From an uncultured Eubacteriales bacterium (GTDB lineage: Bacteria > Bacillota > Clostridia > Lachnospirales > Lachnospiraceae), in assembly GCA_900314525.1 (NCBI GenBank), contig OMVN01000011.1:1-58684 (forward strand): a DNA stretch of 58,684 nucleotides, written 5' to 3'. Both the position numbers and the translations under genes were made by a program. Below are positions 17,914 to 25,388 of this stretch, piece by piece. How positions within the stretch are numbered: position 1 is the stretch's first letter; every line of letters begins with the position of its first letter. The notes beneath the pieces were generated by a model that was not told where the DNA came from, searched no databases, and worked only from the letters and a program-made list of their open reading frames with translations.

Positions 17914-18543
17914 ATGGTAGATAAGGTTATTGAAAACAACCGTGTAAGTATAACAGGAGAGATTATTTCTGAATTCAGGTTTAGTCATCAGGTATTTGGA
18001 GAAGGGTTCTATATCGTTGATGTATCTGTTAACAGACTTAGTGATATGAGAGATATAGTTCCTCTTATGGTCTCTGAGAGACTGGTAGATGTCACACAGA
18101 ATCTTATTGGTAAAAATGTATTAGTTTCAGGTCAGTTCAGATCTTATAACAAACATGATGGACAGAGAAATAAACTTGTACTTTCCATATTCGTAAGGGA
18201 CTGGCAGCTGATAGAGGAAAATGATGAGTCAGGGAAAACTAATCAGATTTTTCTAGATGGCTTTATATGTAAATCACCAATCTACAGAAAGACTCCACTG
18301 GGTAGAGAAATATCAGACTTACTTGTTGCGGTTAACAGACCATATGGCAAGTCAGACTATATTCCATGTATTGCCTGGGGCAGAAATGCCAGATTTGCAT
18401 CTTCATTTGAGGTAGGCAAACGAATTCAGATATGGGGAAGAGTTCAGAGTAGAGATTATATTAAGAAAATAAATGAAAATGAAACAGAAAAACATACAGC
18501 TTATGAAGTCTCAGTAAGTAAGTTAGAATATGCGGCATCATGA
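17914..18543 (+). CDS. Single-stranded DNA-binding protein with two OB-fold domains
   Basis: The 209-residue sequence holds two SSB-like OB folds: residues 1-100 (VSITGEIISEFRFSH, GKNVLVSGQFRSYN) and 105-205 (FLDGFICKSPIYRKTPLGRE, YIPCIAWGRNARFAS, GKRIQIWGRVQSRDY). The second half matches the canonical SSB motif order; the first is diverged. The acidic Gly-rich SSB tail with terminal DDDLPF is absent, so this is not the main replicative Ssb but a paralogue. The ATG at 17914 is preceded by AGAAGGGAG; a longer in-frame start at 17824 (TTG) has no ribosome binding site. Confidence 0.8.
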   Translation: MVDKVIENNRVSITGEIISEFRFSHQVFGEGFYIVDVSVNRLSDMRDIVPLMVSERLVDVTQNLIGKNVLVSGQFRSYNKHDGQRNKLVLSIFVRDWQLIEENDESGKTNQIFLDGFICKSPIYRKTPLGREISDLLVAVNRPYGKSDYIPCIAWGRNARFASSFEVGKRIQIWGRVQSRDYIKKINENETEKHTAYEVSVSKLEYAAS

Positions 18544-18614
18544 TAAGTTGCAAAAAATATGATTTTATGATATGTTTATGAAAGATTATTAACTTAAACA
18601 TAAGAGGTAAAATC

Positions 18615-19097
18615 ATGAGTAATGGATATGTACAGGTGTTTTGTGGCAAAGGTGAAGGTAAAACTTCAGCTGCAATAGGGAAGACTCTGTTGTGTGCTAC
18701 AGGGGGAAAAAATGCAATTGTTGTTAAATTCATGAAAAAGAAAGATAATGACAGTGAATTTTTAAAAAGACTTGAACCAGAAATCAAAATGTTTCGTTTT
18801 GAAAAAAAAGATATATGTTTTAATGAGCTTTCCGATGAGGAAAAGCATGATGAGATTACAAATATTAAAAATGGGTTGAATTATGCTAAAAAAGTACTCA
18901 CAACTGGGGAATGTGATGTTCTGGTATTGGATGAGGTTCTTGGTTTAGTTGACGAGGGAATTATTGATTCGGAGGAACTTGTTTCAGTTATCAAGACAAA
19001 ATCAGAGGATACCATTATTCTTCTGACAGGTATAAATTTGCCAGATGAACTGAAAAAATATGTTGACTTTGTTTCAAAAATAGAAACTTTGCATTGA
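18615..19097 (+). CDS. cobO: Cob(I)alamin / cobinamide adenosyltransferase, CobA/CobO/BtuR family
   Basis: The enzyme adds the 5'-deoxyadenosyl group to reduced corrinoids. The 160-residue protein has the variant P-loop FCGKGEGKTSAAIG, the KFMKK segment and the Walker-B-like LVLDEVLGLVDEGI followed by ILLTG, all characteristic of the CobO type. It is slightly short at the C-terminus compared with E. coli BtuR. No cobalamin synthesis genes accompany it, so it may serve salvage of external corrinoid. The stop codon TGA (19095-19097) lies inside the -35 hexamer of the downstream lysine-riboswitch promoter. Confidence 0.85.
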   Translation: MSNGYVQVFCGKGEGKTSAAIGKTLLCATGGKNAIVVKFMKKKDNDSEFLKRLEPEIKMFRFEKKDICFNELSDEEKHDEITNIKNGLNYAKKVLTTGECDVLVLDEVLGLVDEGIIDSEELVSVIKTKSEDTIILLTGINLPDELKKYVDFVSKIETLH

Positions 19098-19122
19098 CAT
19101 GTTATTACAGTAGTGATATTAT
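19094..19122 (+). promoter_or_regulatory. Sigma-A promoter of the lysine-riboswitch/dapAB operon
   Basis: TTGACA (19094-19099), a 17-base spacer and TATTAT (19117-19122) are nearly consensus and lie just upstream of the aptamer. Confidence 0.85.
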
Positions 19123-19138
19123 CGTTTTATAAGAATTA

Positions 19139-19318
19139 GTAGAGGTCGCGTGTTAAATTAGTATATCAAATGATATCTCAGGAGATAAGAGATTTTGATA
19201 GAAAGGTTAATTCGCCGAAAGCGGATCTTTCCTGATGGGATTCGTCTTGGGCATATGATTAATAGTTATATGACTGTCATCTATTATAGATGGTGAGCTA
19301 CGACGTATAGTATCGAGA
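19139..19318 (+). promoter_or_regulatory. Lysine riboswitch (L box)
   Basis: The segment carries the conserved L-box blocks in order: GTAGAGGTCGCG (19139-19150), the AGATAAGAG region, GGTTAATTCGCCGAAAGC (GCCGAA at 19214-19219), CTTGGGC (19246-19252), ACTGTCA (19273-19279) and GAGCTAC (19295-19301), whose CTAC pairs with GTAG at 19139 to close P1. With bound lysine, P1 forms and the terminator at 19323-19350 shuts off dapA/dapB. The placement before diaminopimelate/lysine synthesis genes fits this control. Confidence 0.93.
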
Positions 19319-19322
19319 TTTG

Positions 19323-19350
19323 GAGCTAACCATTTGGTTAGCTCTTTTTT
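19323..19350 (+). terminator. Lysine riboswitch expression-platform terminator
   Basis: GAGCTAACC (19323-19331) pairs perfectly with GGTTAGCTC (19336-19344), followed by TTTTTT (19345-19350). The TAGCTC of the right arm can also pair with GAGCTA of the aptamer, providing a possible alternative fold. Confidence 0.92.
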
Positions 19351-19496
19351 ATTTAAAGATAAACGAGGAGCTGCCAGTAAAAGTCTGGAAGAAATTATTT
19401 GAAAGGAAAGGCGCCCGACTTTCAGACTCAGGGCATTTTCACATTTATTTAGGTTATGAATATTATAAATACAAATGTGAAACCATGGTGATTTAT
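19351..19496 (+). other. Structured leader between the riboswitch terminator and dapA
   Basis: No gene is apparent in this 146-base stretch. AAAGTC (19380-19385) can pair with GACTTT (19417-19422), or AGTCTG (19382-19387) with CAGACT (19423-19428); the two pairings exclude each other. CACATTT (19440-19446) pairs with AAATGTG (19473-19479), 17 bases before the dapA start. I do not recognise a known riboswitch. Confidence 0.45.
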
Positions 19497-20396
19497 ATGT
19501 CAATATTTACAGGTGCTGGTGTTGCAATTGTTACACCAATGAATGAAGATGGTAGTATTAATTTTGAAAAATTAGGAGAACATATTGAGTATCAGATAGC
19601 TCATAAAACAGACAGTATTATTATTTGCGGTACAACAGGAGAGTCTGCAACAATGACACATGAGGAACATCTTGCATGTATCAAATTTGCAGTTGAGAAG
19701 GTTGCAGGAAGAATACCAGTAGTTGCAGGAACTGGATCAAACTGTACAGATACTGCCATTTATCTTTCTACAGAAGCAGAGAAGTATGGAGCTGATGCAT
19801 TGCTTGTAGTTACACCATACTACAATAAAGCAACACAGAATGGACTTGTTGCTCATTTTACAAAAGTAGCAGATTCAGTAAATATTCCAATTATTTTATA
19901 TAATGTACCAAGCAGAACTGGATGTAATATTTTGCCTGAAACTGCAATAAAAATTGCTAAAAAGAGCAAAAATGTAGTTGCAATCAAAGAAGCTAGCGGA
20001 AATATGTCACAGGTAGCACAACTTGCCACTTTAGTTAGAAAAGAAGGTATAGATTTTGATATCTACTCAGGAAATGATGATCAGATAGTTCCAATCCTTT
20101 CACTTGGCGGAAAAGGTGTAATATCAGTTCTTTCAAATGTTGCACCTGAAAATACACATAATATTGTTAAATCCTATCTTGACGGTGATGTTGAAACAAG
20201 TCTTAGACTTCAGCTTGAAGCATTTGATCTTATTAAGGCATTATTTAGTGAGGTTAATCCAATTCCAGTTAAGGCTGCTCTCAATATGATGGGAATGGAA
20301 GCAGGAGTTCTAAGAGCACCTCTTACAGAAATGGAACCACAGAATCAGGAGAAGTTAAGACAGGCAATGACAGAGTATGGCATTGTATTAAAATAA
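19497..20396 (+). CDS. dapA: 4-hydroxy-tetrahydrodipicolinate synthase
   Basis: DapA condenses pyruvate with aspartate semialdehyde, the first committed step to diaminopimelate and lysine. The 299-residue protein shows GAGVAIVTPMNEDGSINF, CGTTGESATMTHEEH, PYYNKATQNGL, the catalytic Tyr in LYNVPSRTGCN and the Schiff-base Lys in VAIKEASGN. The ATG at 19497 fits the family N-terminus; longer in-frame reading back to 19320 would run through the riboswitch terminator. A weak ATGGTG serves as ribosome binding site. dapB follows after 28 bases. Lysine controls the pair through the upstream L box. Confidence 0.97.
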   Translation: MSIFTGAGVAIVTPMNEDGSINFEKLGEHIEYQIAHKTDSIIICGTTGESATMTHEEHLACIKFAVEKVAGRIPVVAGTGSNCTDTAIYLSTEAEKYGADALLVVTPYYNKATQNGLVAHFTKVADSVNIPIILYNVPSRTGCNILPETAIKIAKKSKNVVAIKEASGNMSQVAQLATLVRKEGIDFDIYSGNDDQIVPILSLGGKGVISVLSNVAPENTHNIVKSYLDGDVETSLRLQLEAFDLIKALFSEVNPIPVKAALNMMGMEAGVLRAPLTEMEPQNQEKLRQAMTEYGIVLK

Positions 20397-20424
20397 AAAT
20401 CTAATGTCAGGAAAGGAAGAAACG

Positions 20425-21180
20425 ATGATTAATGTAATAATGCACGGATGTAATGGCAGAATGGGACAGGTTATTTCTGAACTTGTAAAAAATGAAGAAG
20501 ATATGCAGATAGTTGCAGGTATTGATGTTGTTGATAATATACAGAATGATTATCCTGTATTTACAGATATTGATAAGTGTGATGTAGCTGCAGATGTGGT
20601 AATAGATTTTTCTTCAGCCAAAGCAATTGATAAACTTATCGCTTTCTGTGAAAAGAACAATCTTCCTGTAGTTCTCTGTTCAACAGGTCTTTCAGAAGAA
20701 CAGATTTATGCTGTTTCAGATTTAAGTAAAAAAGTTGCAGTTCTTCGTTCAGGAAATATGTCACTTGGAATAAATACTGTTATTAAAGTTTTAAAATCAA
20801 TTTCAAAGCAGCTGGCAGATGCTGGATTTGATATTGAGATTGTAGAAAAGCATCACAATCAGAAACTTGATGCACCAAGTGGTACAGCACTTATGCTGGC
20901 TGATTCAATAAATGAACAGTTAAACTGCGAATATGATTACAAATACGACAGAAGTTCTGTCAGAGAGAAACGTCCTAAAAAAGAAATAGGAATTTCTGCT
21001 GTACGTGGAGGAACAATTGTTGGTGATCATGATATAATTTTTGCAGGAACTGATGAAGTAATTGAAATTAAGCACAGAGCATATTCAAGAAAAATATTTG
21101 CTAATGGTGCAATTAATGCAGCAAAATTTTTATCAGGAAAAGAAGCTGGAATGTATGATATGAGCGATGTGTTGGGTTAA
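20425..21180 (+). CDS. dapB: 4-hydroxy-tetrahydrodipicolinate reductase
   Basis: DapB reduces the DapA product with NAD(P)H. The 251-residue protein has the N-terminal Rossmann motif HGCNGRMGQV, the signature EKHHNQKLDAPSGTAL with the catalytic His and Lys, and the loop GTIVGDHDIIFAGTDE. The ATG at 20425 follows AGGAAAGGAAG; the in-frame start at 20404 lies ahead of that site. It is second in the lysine-riboswitch operon. A hairpin at 21203-21260 lies behind it. Confidence 0.97.
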   Translation: MINVIMHGCNGRMGQVISELVKNEEDMQIVAGIDVVDNIQNDYPVFTDIDKCDVAADVVIDFSSAKAIDKLIAFCEKNNLPVVLCSTGLSEEQIYAVSDLSKKVAVLRSGNMSLGINTVIKVLKSISKQLADAGFDIEIVEKHHNQKLDAPSGTALMLADSINEQLNCEYDYKYDRSSVREKRPKKEIGISAVRGGTIVGDHDIIFAGTDEVIEIKHRAYSRKIFANGAINAAKFLSGKEAGMYDMSDVLG

Positions 21181-21202
21181 TTTGCCAGTAATATAAATAA
21201 TA

Positions 21203-21265
21203 AATAACCTCAATCTGGATATATTATTATAGTAAATAAATATTAATTCAGGAGGTTATTTTTTT
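21203..21265 (+). promoter_or_regulatory. Inverted repeat covering the lipoprotein ribosome binding site
   Basis: AATAACCTC (21203-21211) pairs with GAGGTTATT (21252-21260) around a 40-base loop, followed by a T run that abuts the ATG at 21266. The right arm contains most of the AGGAGG site, so the fold would both resemble a dapB terminator and hide the ribosome binding site. Confidence 0.45.
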
Positions 21266-21607
21266 ATGAAAAAAATCAGAGTATTACTTATCACGCTAAT
21301 GATAACAACAATGATGTTTATGGCTGTTGGATGTGGCAATATGAACAAGAATGATAACAATGAAACTTCCACATCATATACAGATGGAGAGACAGGCGAT
21401 GATACGGACAACAATAATAACAACAATAATAATGGTGTTGCAGGAAACGCAGTGAGGGATGCGGCAGATACTGCAGAGGATATCGGTGAAGATGCAGTTG
21501 ATGGAGTGAGAGATATAGGCAGAGATATCAGAGACGGTGCAGATGATATGTCTGACGATGGCACTGATGCAAACAGAAATGTTAACGATGTGACAAGCGG
21601 AAGATAG
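21266..21607 (+). CDS. Small lipoprotein with Asn run and acidic amphipathic repeats
   Basis: The 113-residue precursor has a lipoprotein signal peptide: MKKIRVL, a hydrophobic core rich in Met, Ile and Thr, and the lipobox AVGC with Cys at about residue 23. The mature part includes eight consecutive Asn (about residues 49-56) and then a repeated DxxxDxxRDxxD pattern (AADTAEDIGEDAVDGVRDIG) that can form an acidic amphipathic helix. No family is recognised. The ATG follows CAGGAGG. lgt, which would attach its lipid, lies tail-to-tail 24 bases away. Confidence 0.75.
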   Translation: MKKIRVLLITLMITTMMFMAVGCGNMNKNDNNETSTSYTDGETGDDTDNNNNNNNNGVAGNAVRDAADTAEDIGEDAVDGVRDIGRDIRDGADDMSDDGTDANRNVNDVTSGR

Positions 21608-21613
21608 TGTAAT

Positions 21614-21656
21614 AAAAAAGAAAGTTTAAGTCTAATCACTTAAACTTTCTTTTTTT
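21614..21656 (+). terminator. Bidirectional terminator shared by the lipoprotein gene and lgt
   Basis: AAAAAAGAAAGTTTAAGT (21614-21631) pairs with ACTTAAACTTTCTTTTTT (21638-21655). The right arm encodes the last codons of lgt on the minus strand, so the hairpin is built partly from coding sequence. Confidence 0.85.
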
Positions 21657-22414
21657 AGCAAAAGAAATATTCCCACAGGAATAAGCAAAAGTCCTATTAT
21701 CTGAGAAGTGGAAATTCCAAAAAGCCAGACACCACGATATAAATCACCTCTCAAAAATTCTAGTGAAAATCTTATTACCGAGTATCCTATAAGATAAATT
21801 CCAAGAACATTATAGGATTTTCTTTTCTTTCTTGCATATATTAACAGGATTATAAAAAGAATAAAGTTTAACAATGCTTCTAGAAGCTGTACTGGAAATC
21901 TGGAGGCAGGACCTAAATCCTCAACAAACTGGTTGTATGGAAAATTGACAGCAAATATACCGTGATATTTTATACCATAGCAACAGCCGCCCATAAAACA
22001 GCCAATTCTTCCGAAGGCATGAACAAGGGGAACAGCAGGTGCAATTATATTCATCATAGCCCCGAGATTCAATTTAAACCACTTGCAGTAAAAAGTATAA
22101 CCTAGAAGTGCTCCAATTAATCCTCCATAAAAAACATATCCGCCAAACATGTAGAAAATAACATAAAAAATATTTCCCTTCGATAATCTGTATACATCAG
22201 GAATATCTTTAATTACAGTGATCATGTAGACTAATTTTGCACCGATAATTAATCCTATACATGCAAGAATTGTTGATAAAAGAATATCAAGCTTTGAAAA
22301 ATTATATTTTTTGCACATTAGCGAAGCAACAGCAACACCAAAGAGCAGTCCTATAAAAATAATTGTTCCATAAGCAGGAATAACTAAAGGCCCCAAGTGA
22401 AGTAATGGATGCAT
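21632..22414 (-). CDS. lgt: Phosphatidylglycerol:prolipoprotein diacylglyceryl transferase
   Basis: Lgt transfers diacylglycerol to the lipobox cysteine at the outer face of the membrane. The 260-residue protein has about seven hydrophobic segments, and starts with the typical MHPLLHLGPLVIPAYGTI. The signature region reads HAFGRIGCFMGGCCYG, the cysteine-rich form found in Clostridia, with the essential Arg kept; the C-terminal RFSLEFLRGD is also conserved. The ATG at 22414 is preceded by AAAGGA on the minus strand. The stop codon lies in the loop of the shared terminator. Confidence 0.93.
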   Translation of the reverse strand: MHPLLHLGPLVIPAYGTIIFIGLLFGVAVASLMCKKYNFSKLDILLSTILACIGLIIGAKLVYMITVIKDIPDVYRLSKGNIFYVIFYMFGGYVFYGGLIGALLGYTFYCKWFKLNLGAMMNIIAPAVPLVHAFGRIGCFMGGCCYGIKYHGIFAVNFPYNQFVEDLGPASRFPVQLLEALLNFILFIILLIYARKKRKSYNVLGIYLIGYSVIRFSLEFLRGDLYRGVWLFGISTSQIIGLLLIPVGIFLLLKKESLSD

Positions 22415-22525
22415 ATTAAGTGTCCTTTCTTTATTTAATTTATGAGAAGTGTAGCATATATGATTTTTAGTGTCAAATGATTATATGTGTCATAAAATAA
22501 TATTAAACAATCTGCAGAGGTTACT

Positions 22526-23290
22526 ATGGCAAATCGAGTTGTAATTGATGCTGGACACGGAGGATATGATGCAGGTGCATCATATCAGGGAAGAAAAGAG
22601 AAAGATGACAATTTGAATCTTGCATTAAAGGTGGGAGAAATATTGCTGAAAAACTGCATTGATGTAAGATATACGAGAACAGATGATGTTTATGATTCAC
22701 CATATGAAAAAGCAGTATTTGCAAATAATTCCGGAGCTGATTTGTTTGTGTCTATTCATAGAAATGCATATCTTACACCTAATACTTCAAGGGGTATAGA
22801 AACACTGGTATACAATGATGAAGGAATAAAAGCGAAACTTGCCAGAAATATAAATTCAAATCTTGCAAAACTGGGATTTGATAACAGGGGGGTAATTGAA
22901 AGACCAAATCTTGTGGTGTTAAAGAGGACAAAAATGCCTGCAGTTTTAGTCGAAGCTGGATTTATTGATAATGAGGAGGACAATAAACTGTTTGATGAAA
23001 AATTTGATAAGATAGCAGATGCTATTGCAATGGGAATTATAGATACTATTGGAGGGGGATGTGATGAGAATGAGAGAAAGCTGTATAAAGTATTTGTGGG
23101 GGCATATAATGACAGGGAAGATGCAGATGCACTATTGGATGAATTAAAGGGTATGGGATTTCCGGCATATATAATGTTTGAAGATGGTGTATATAAGGTA
23201 ATGTCAGGGGCATTTGCCATACTTGACAACGCAGTAAAAATGGAAGAAAGACTAAGTTCTATGGGGTATAACACATATATAACCACTTGA
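22526..23290 (+). CDS. N-acetylmuramoyl-L-alanine amidase (Amidase_3) with SPOR domain
   Basis: Residues 1-175 form an Amidase_3 domain: VVIDAGHGGYDAGA (Zn-binding His), SIHRNAY, and PAVLVEAGFIDNEEDN with the catalytic Glu. Residues 190-254 form a SPOR domain (YKVFVGAYNDREDADALL, KVMSGAFAI, ENAVKMEERL-like repeat), which binds glycan strands lacking stem peptides. There is no signal peptide; the protein starts directly with the catalytic fold, like CwlC of Bacillus, a mother-cell lytic enzyme. A role in mother-cell lysis is an inference from this layout and from the sporulation genes nearby. Confidence 0.88.
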   Translation: MANRVVIDAGHGGYDAGASYQGRKEKDDNLNLALKVGEILLKNCIDVRYTRTDDVYDSPYEKAVFANNSGADLFVSIHRNAYLTPNTSRGIETLVYNDEGIKAKLARNINSNLAKLGFDNRGVIERPNLVVLKRTKMPAVLVEAGFIDNEEDNKLFDEKFDKIADAIAMGIIDTIGGGCDENERKLYKVFVGAYNDREDADALLDELKGMGFPAYIMFEDGVYKVMSGAFAILDNAVKMEERLSSMGYNTYITT

Positions 23291-23329
23291 CATTTTATGG
23301 TATATCATTGATAATAAAAAAATAGGTTT

Positions 23330-23354
23330 AAGAGGCTTTTTATAGCCTCTTAAT
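23330..23354 (+). terminator. Hairpin after the amidase gene
   Basis: AAGAGGCT (23330-23337) pairs with AGCCTCTT (23344-23351), loop TTTTAT, weak A/T tail. It could end the amidase transcript. Confidence 0.55.
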
Positions 23355-23391
23355 TATCGAAATATGAAATTTTTACATACAGGAGACTGGA

Positions 23392-24045
23392 ATGATAGAT
23401 TTTAAGAATTGCGAAGGTGTGGTGTTTGACCTTGATGGGACCTTGGTAGATTCCATGTGGGTATGGGAAGATATAGATAATGAATTTTTAGGGAAGCGTG
23501 GCATACCTGTTCCAGATAATTATGTTGATATAATTACTCCAATGGGATTTGAAGAGTGTGCGGATTATACAATTAAAAGATTTGGACTAAAAGAAAGTAA
23601 TGCTGAGGTTATGAATGAGTGGCACAACATGGCCGTGTATTCATATGCAAATAAGGTAAAATTGAAGCCAGGGGTGGAAGACTTTCTAAAATACCTGAGA
23701 GAGAATAATGTTAAGATGTCAATTGCAACAGCAAACAGTCTTGAACTGGTTATTCCTGCTCTGAAAAATAATATGATTGATGGCTATTTTGACAACATAA
23801 CTACGCTTAAGGAAGTGAGTAGGGGAAAGGAATTTCCAGATGTTTACGATCTCAGTACAAGTAGACTGGGGGCAGATAAAAATAAATGTGTGGTCTTCGA
23901 GGATATTATAGAAGGCATAAGGGCAGCCAAACTTGGAGGCTATAAGGTAATTGGAGTTTTTGATAAAAGGGCAGAGGATAAAGTAGAATTACTTAGTTCA
24001 AATGCGGATTATTTTATATACGACTACAAAGAATGTATGGCATAG
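23392..24045 (+). CDS. HAD-family phosphatase (beta-phosphoglucomutase-like)
   Basis: The 217-residue protein has the HAD motifs: nucleophile in [11 protein letters not shown], motif II in SIATAN, the motif III Lys near GKEFPDVY and motif [19 protein letters not shown]. The cap domain is the small helical type of phosphoglucomutase-like members. The substrate is unknown. The gene ends 16 bases before thiC and reads in the same direction, so a phosphatase role in pyrimidine/thiamine phosphate metabolism is possible but only suggested by context. Start ATG follows CAGGAGA. Confidence 0.88.
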   Translation: MIDFKNCEGVVFDLDGTLVDSMWVWEDIDNEFLGKRGIPVPDNYVDIITPMGFEECADYTIKRFGLKESNAEVMNEWHNMAVYSYANKVKLKPGVEDFLKYLRENNVKMSIATANSLELVIPALKNNMIDGYFDNITTLKEVSRGKEFPDVYDLSTSRLGADKNKCVVFEDIIEGIRAAKLGGYKVIGVFDKRAEDKVELLSSNADYFIYDYKECMA

Positions 24046-24061
24046 CATGGAGGAAAGATAT

Positions 24062-25375
24062 ATGAGAGAATATGCAACACAAATGGAAGCGGCCAGAAAA
24101 GGTATTGTAACTAATGAAATGGAAATTGTAGCAGGAAAAGAGAATATAGACATTAATCTTTTGATGAAAAAAATTGCTGAGGGCAAGGTTGTTATTCCTG
24201 CAAATATAAATCATAAGTCCCTGTCACCAGAGGGAATCGGAGAGGGACTAAAAACCAAAATCAATGTAAATCTTGGTATTTCAGGAGATAAAAAAGACTA
24301 TGATCTTGAAATGTCAAAGGTTAAAATGGCATTGGATTTTGGTGCTGAAGCTATTATGGATCTGAGTAATTATGGAAAAACAAATAAATTCAGGGAAAAA
24401 TTAATTGATGTTTCAACAGCAATGATTGGTACAGTTCCAATGTATGATGCAATAGGATATCTGGAAAAAGATCTGCTGGAGATAAAGGCAGAAGATTTCC
24501 TTAAAGTTGTTGAGGCACATGCAGCTCAGGGTGTGGATTTTCAGACGATACATGCTGGAATTAATAAGAGAGCAATTGAAGCATTTAAGCGCTCTGGCAG
24601 AAGAATGAATATTGTATCAAGAGGTGGTTCTCTGCTTTTTGCATGGATGGAAATGACAGGCAACGAGAATCCTTTTTATGAACACTATGATGAGGTATTG
24701 GAAATATTCAGAAAATATGATGTAACAATTAGTCTTGGAGATGCACTTAGACCGGGATGTATAGATGACAGTACTGATGCAGGACAGATTAGCGAGCTTA
24801 TTGAACTTGGAAACCTTACAAAAAGAGCATGGGAAAAGGATGTACAGGTTATGGTTGAAGGACCTGGACATATGGCATTAAATGAAATAGCTGCAAATAT
24901 GAAACTGCAGAAGAGAATTTGTCATGGAGCACCATTCTATGTATTAGGACCACTTGTTACAGATATAGCACCTGGATATGACCATATTACATCTGCAATT
25001 GGAGGGGCAATAGCAGCATCTAATGGAGCTGATTTCTTATGTTATGTAACACCAGCTGAACATTTAAGACTTCCAGATGAGAATGATGTAAAAGAAGGTA
25101 TTATTGCATCTAAAATAGCCGCTCATGCTGCCGATATTGCAAAAGGCATAGAAGGTGCAAGAGATATAGATAATAAAATGAGCGATGCAAGACATAAACT
25201 TGACTGGGAGGAAATGTTTAAATATGCATTGGATTCAGAAAAGGCAAGGAGTTATTATGAAAGCGTTCCTCCTGAAGAGAGACATACATGTTCTATGTGC
25301 GGAAAGATGTGCGCAGTCAGAACTACAAATATGATTCTCGAAGGAAAAAAAGTAGAATTCTGTTCTGAAAAATAA
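24062..25375 (+). CDS. thiC: Phosphomethylpyrimidine synthase ThiC
   Basis: ThiC converts aminoimidazole ribotide into the thiamine pyrimidine HMP-P by radical SAM chemistry. The 437-residue protein is the short form lacking the N-terminal extension of the E. coli enzyme. Recognisable segments are [59 protein letters not shown] and the C-terminal cysteines CSMCGKMC. That cluster is CX2CX3C, one residue shorter than the CX2CX4C of the best-known members. The ATG at 24062 follows TGGAGGAAAG. No thiamine pyrophosphate riboswitch is visible upstream, and no other thi gene is present. Confidence 0.96.
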   Translation: MREYATQMEAARKGIVTNEMEIVAGKENIDINLLMKKIAEGKVVIPANINHKSLSPEGIGEGLKTKINVNLGISGDKKDYDLEMSKVKMALDFGAEAIMDLSNYGKTNKFREKLIDVSTAMIGTVPMYDAIGYLEKDLLEIKAEDFLKVVEAHAAQGVDFQTIHAGINKRAIEAFKRSGRRMNIVSRGGSLLFAWMEMTGNENPFYEHYDEVLEIFRKYDVTISLGDALRPGCIDDSTDAGQISELIELGNLTKRAWEKDVQVMVEGPGHMALNEIAANMKLQKRICHGAPFYVLGPLVTDIAPGYDHITSAIGGAIAASNGADFLCYVTPAEHLRLPDENDVKEGIIASKIAAHAADIAKGIEGARDIDNKMSDARHKLDWEEMFKYALDSEKARSYYESVPPEERHTCSMCGKMCAVRTTNMILEGKKVEFCSEK

Positions 25376-25388
25376 AAAGAGGTCATAA

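Noticed and set aside
19207-19503. Possible minus-strand ORF across the riboswitch
   Set aside because: It overlaps the lysine aptamer and terminator and has no support; the RNA explanation is much stronger.
21410-21435. AAC/AAT run as a microsatellite switch
   Set aside because: The run encodes eight Asn in a lipoprotein with mixed AAC and AAT codons, so slippage-based phase variation is unlikely.
22756-23286. 176-residue open frame on the minus strand
   Set aside because: Antisense to the SPOR amidase; low-complexity Ser/Ile/Pro composition.
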